Shown one piece after another: positions 63,107-64,000 of a DNA stretch of 64,000 nucleotides (its first letter is position 1; each line of letters begins with the position of its first letter). Origin of the DNA: Trichormus sp. M33_DOE_039 (GTDB taxonomy: Bacteria > Cyanobacteriota > Cyanobacteriia > Cyanobacteriales > Nostocaceae); assembly GCA_015296085.1 (NCBI GenBank), contig DVDT01000050.1, positions 62,001 to 126,000 on the forward strand, written 5' to 3'. Made by a program: the position numbers and the translations under genes. The notes below the pieces were generated by a model that was not told where the DNA came from, made no database searches, and saw nothing but the letters and a program-made list of their open reading frames with translations.

Positions 63107-64000
63107 ATGACAACTATAAATCCAGCTACACGTTTATTTTCTCGCTTGGAACTGAATGGTAGTAAATTGACTCACCAACCCGGCAGTGTTTTAGGCAGTA
63201 CCGCACTAGTTGCTGGTACAACCGTAGGTGCTGGGATTTTGGCATTACCTGCGGTGACACTACCTTCTGGGATAGTCCCTTCCACAGTCTTACTAATTGT
63301 AGTTTGGTTATATGCCTTAGTGTCTGGGTTATTGATTGCGGAAGTCAGCTTGAACACAATGCGTTCGGAGGGACGTTTGAGTGTTGGGTTATTAGCAATG
63401 GTGGAAAATACTCTCGGTAAGTTGGGGGCGAGAATTGCAGGCAGCGCATATTTATTTCTGCATTATGCCTTGCTGGTGGCTTATGTTGCCCAAGGTGGGG
63501 AGATTTTAATCTCTGCATTGACTAAAGTGTCTGGTATTTCTCATCATTGGCCTGGGTGGGTAGGGACAACAACTTTCACCCTAGTATTTGGCGGCATTAT
63601 GTATTGGGGGAGAGAACAGTTTATTGAAAAACTCAACAGTGCTTTTGTGGCTATTGTCCTCGTTGCATTTTTAGGACTCTTACTTTTAGGAACTGGACAA
63701 ATTAAAAGTGTGCAATTTCTCTTTCAGGATTGGAGTGCTTTAGGAAGTGCTGTATCTGTGATGTTAGTAGCACTTTTTTACCACAATATTGTGCCGGTGG
63801 TGGTTACTCAATTAGAAGGAGATAGTCGCAAGATTCGCCAATCGATAATTATGGGTTCTGCTATTCCCTTAGTCATGTTTTTGGCATGGAATGTGGTCAT
63901 TTTAGGCAGTGTTAGCCCTGAGATGGTACAAACCCAAAATAATTTTGACCCTTTGCAAATTCTCCGCGCTGGGGGTGCAGGTGAATGGTTAGGGCTACTG
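63107..64000 (+). CDS. Aromatic amino-acid (tyrosine-specific) permease, HAAAP family, N-terminal part
   Basis: The frame from ATG 63107 stays open to the window end (298 codons), yet the ORF track omits it because no stop is reached. It encodes the start of a transporter of the hydroxy/aromatic amino acid permease family: 'GSVLGSTALVAGTTVGAGILALPAVTLPSGIVPSTVLLIVVWLYALVSGLLIAEVSLNT' is the first helix pair with the family's 'GTTVGAGILALP' motif, and 'MYWGREQFIEKLNSAFVAIVLVAFLGLLLLG' and 'VALFYHNIVPVVVTQLEGDSRKIRQSIIMGSAIPLVMFLAWN' follow. About seven to eight membrane helices are present. It probably imports tyrosine with protons. The C-terminus is outside the window. Confidence 0.9.
   Translation, partial: MTTINPATRLFSRLELNGSKLTHQPGSVLGSTALVAGTTVGAGILALPAVTLPSGIVPSTVLLIVVWLYALVSGLLIAEVSLNTMRSEGRLSVGLLAMVENTLGKLGARIAGSAYLFLHYALLVAYVAQGGEILISALTKVSGISHHWPGWVGTTTFTLVFGGIMYWGREQFIEKLNSAFVAIVLVAFLGLLLLGTGQIKSVQFLFQDWSALGSAVSVMLVALFYHNIVPVVVTQLEGDSRKIRQSIIMGSAIPLVMFLAWNVVILGSVSPEMVQTQNNFDPLQILRAGGAGEWLGLL

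Overview
The window is chromosomal DNA of a filamentous, heterocyst-type cyanobacterium (Nostoc/Anabaena group). I infer this from the many HIP1 octamers (GCGATCGC), the heptamer-like intergenic repeats (ggggattggg..., ttagtca...), and typical cyanobacterial genes and gene orders: pipX-pipY-sepF-proC, crtR, a 2-oxoglutarate decarboxylase/succinic semialdehyde dehydrogenase pair, many two-component proteins, and TPR-CHAT and caspase-like proteins. No rRNA, tRNA, intact transposase or CRISPR array was recognised. All calls come from reading the sequence; no search was run.

Layout. 1-1030: the end of a SppA-type peptidase and an AroH chorismate mutase. 1059-4473: a minus-strand pair made of a small peptidase-associated (Trypco1/Pepco-like) protein and a caspase-P-loop protein, with a 36-bp tandem repeat upstream. 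4497-7526: crtR and pyruvate kinase. 7714-18256: a minus-strand surface-polysaccharide cluster with an ABC exporter (Wzm/Wzt type), four GT4, one GT2 and one GT-C-like glycosyltransferase, a small DMT-type membrane protein and two decayed genes; most of it is AT-rich and lacks HIP1. 18257-19694: non-coding, with an inverted-repeat element. 19695-32000: mostly housekeeping genes (CobT-like, Ski2-type helicase, proC, sepF, pipY, pipX, a TrpE/PabB-family enzyme, EcfT, der). 32096-37194: a metallophosphoesterase, then an accessory patch with two P-loop ATPases (one with a long FGVA-repeat membrane segment, one with an HTH-coiled-coil N-terminus) and a small antitoxin-like gene. 37529-40946: a dead clan-AA protease gene and the TCA-bypass pair. 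41096-46517: a membrane glycosyltransferase, xseA, xseB and dnaX. 46796-54288: a small protein paralogous to the N-terminus of the adjacent TPR-CHAT protein, the TPR-CHAT protein itself, and a poly-aspartate DUF4114 protein. 54458-59398: four two-component proteins. 60005-64000: a short upstream ORF, a conserved hypothetical, an AAA+ ATPase, a threonine dehydratase-like enzyme and the start of an aromatic amino-acid permease that the ORF track misses.

The strongest candidates for unusual biology are: (a) the Trypco1/Pepco-like plus caspase-ATPase pair with its repeated palindrome; (b) the TPR-CHAT protein, which appears to have lost its catalytic histidine (HFAGQ where HFxGH is expected) and sits beside a stand-alone paralogue of its own N-terminal domains; (c) the FGVA-repeat membrane ATPase next to an HTH-coiled-coil ATPase. 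Small gene remnants recur in the long gaps and point to active turnover of accessory genes.
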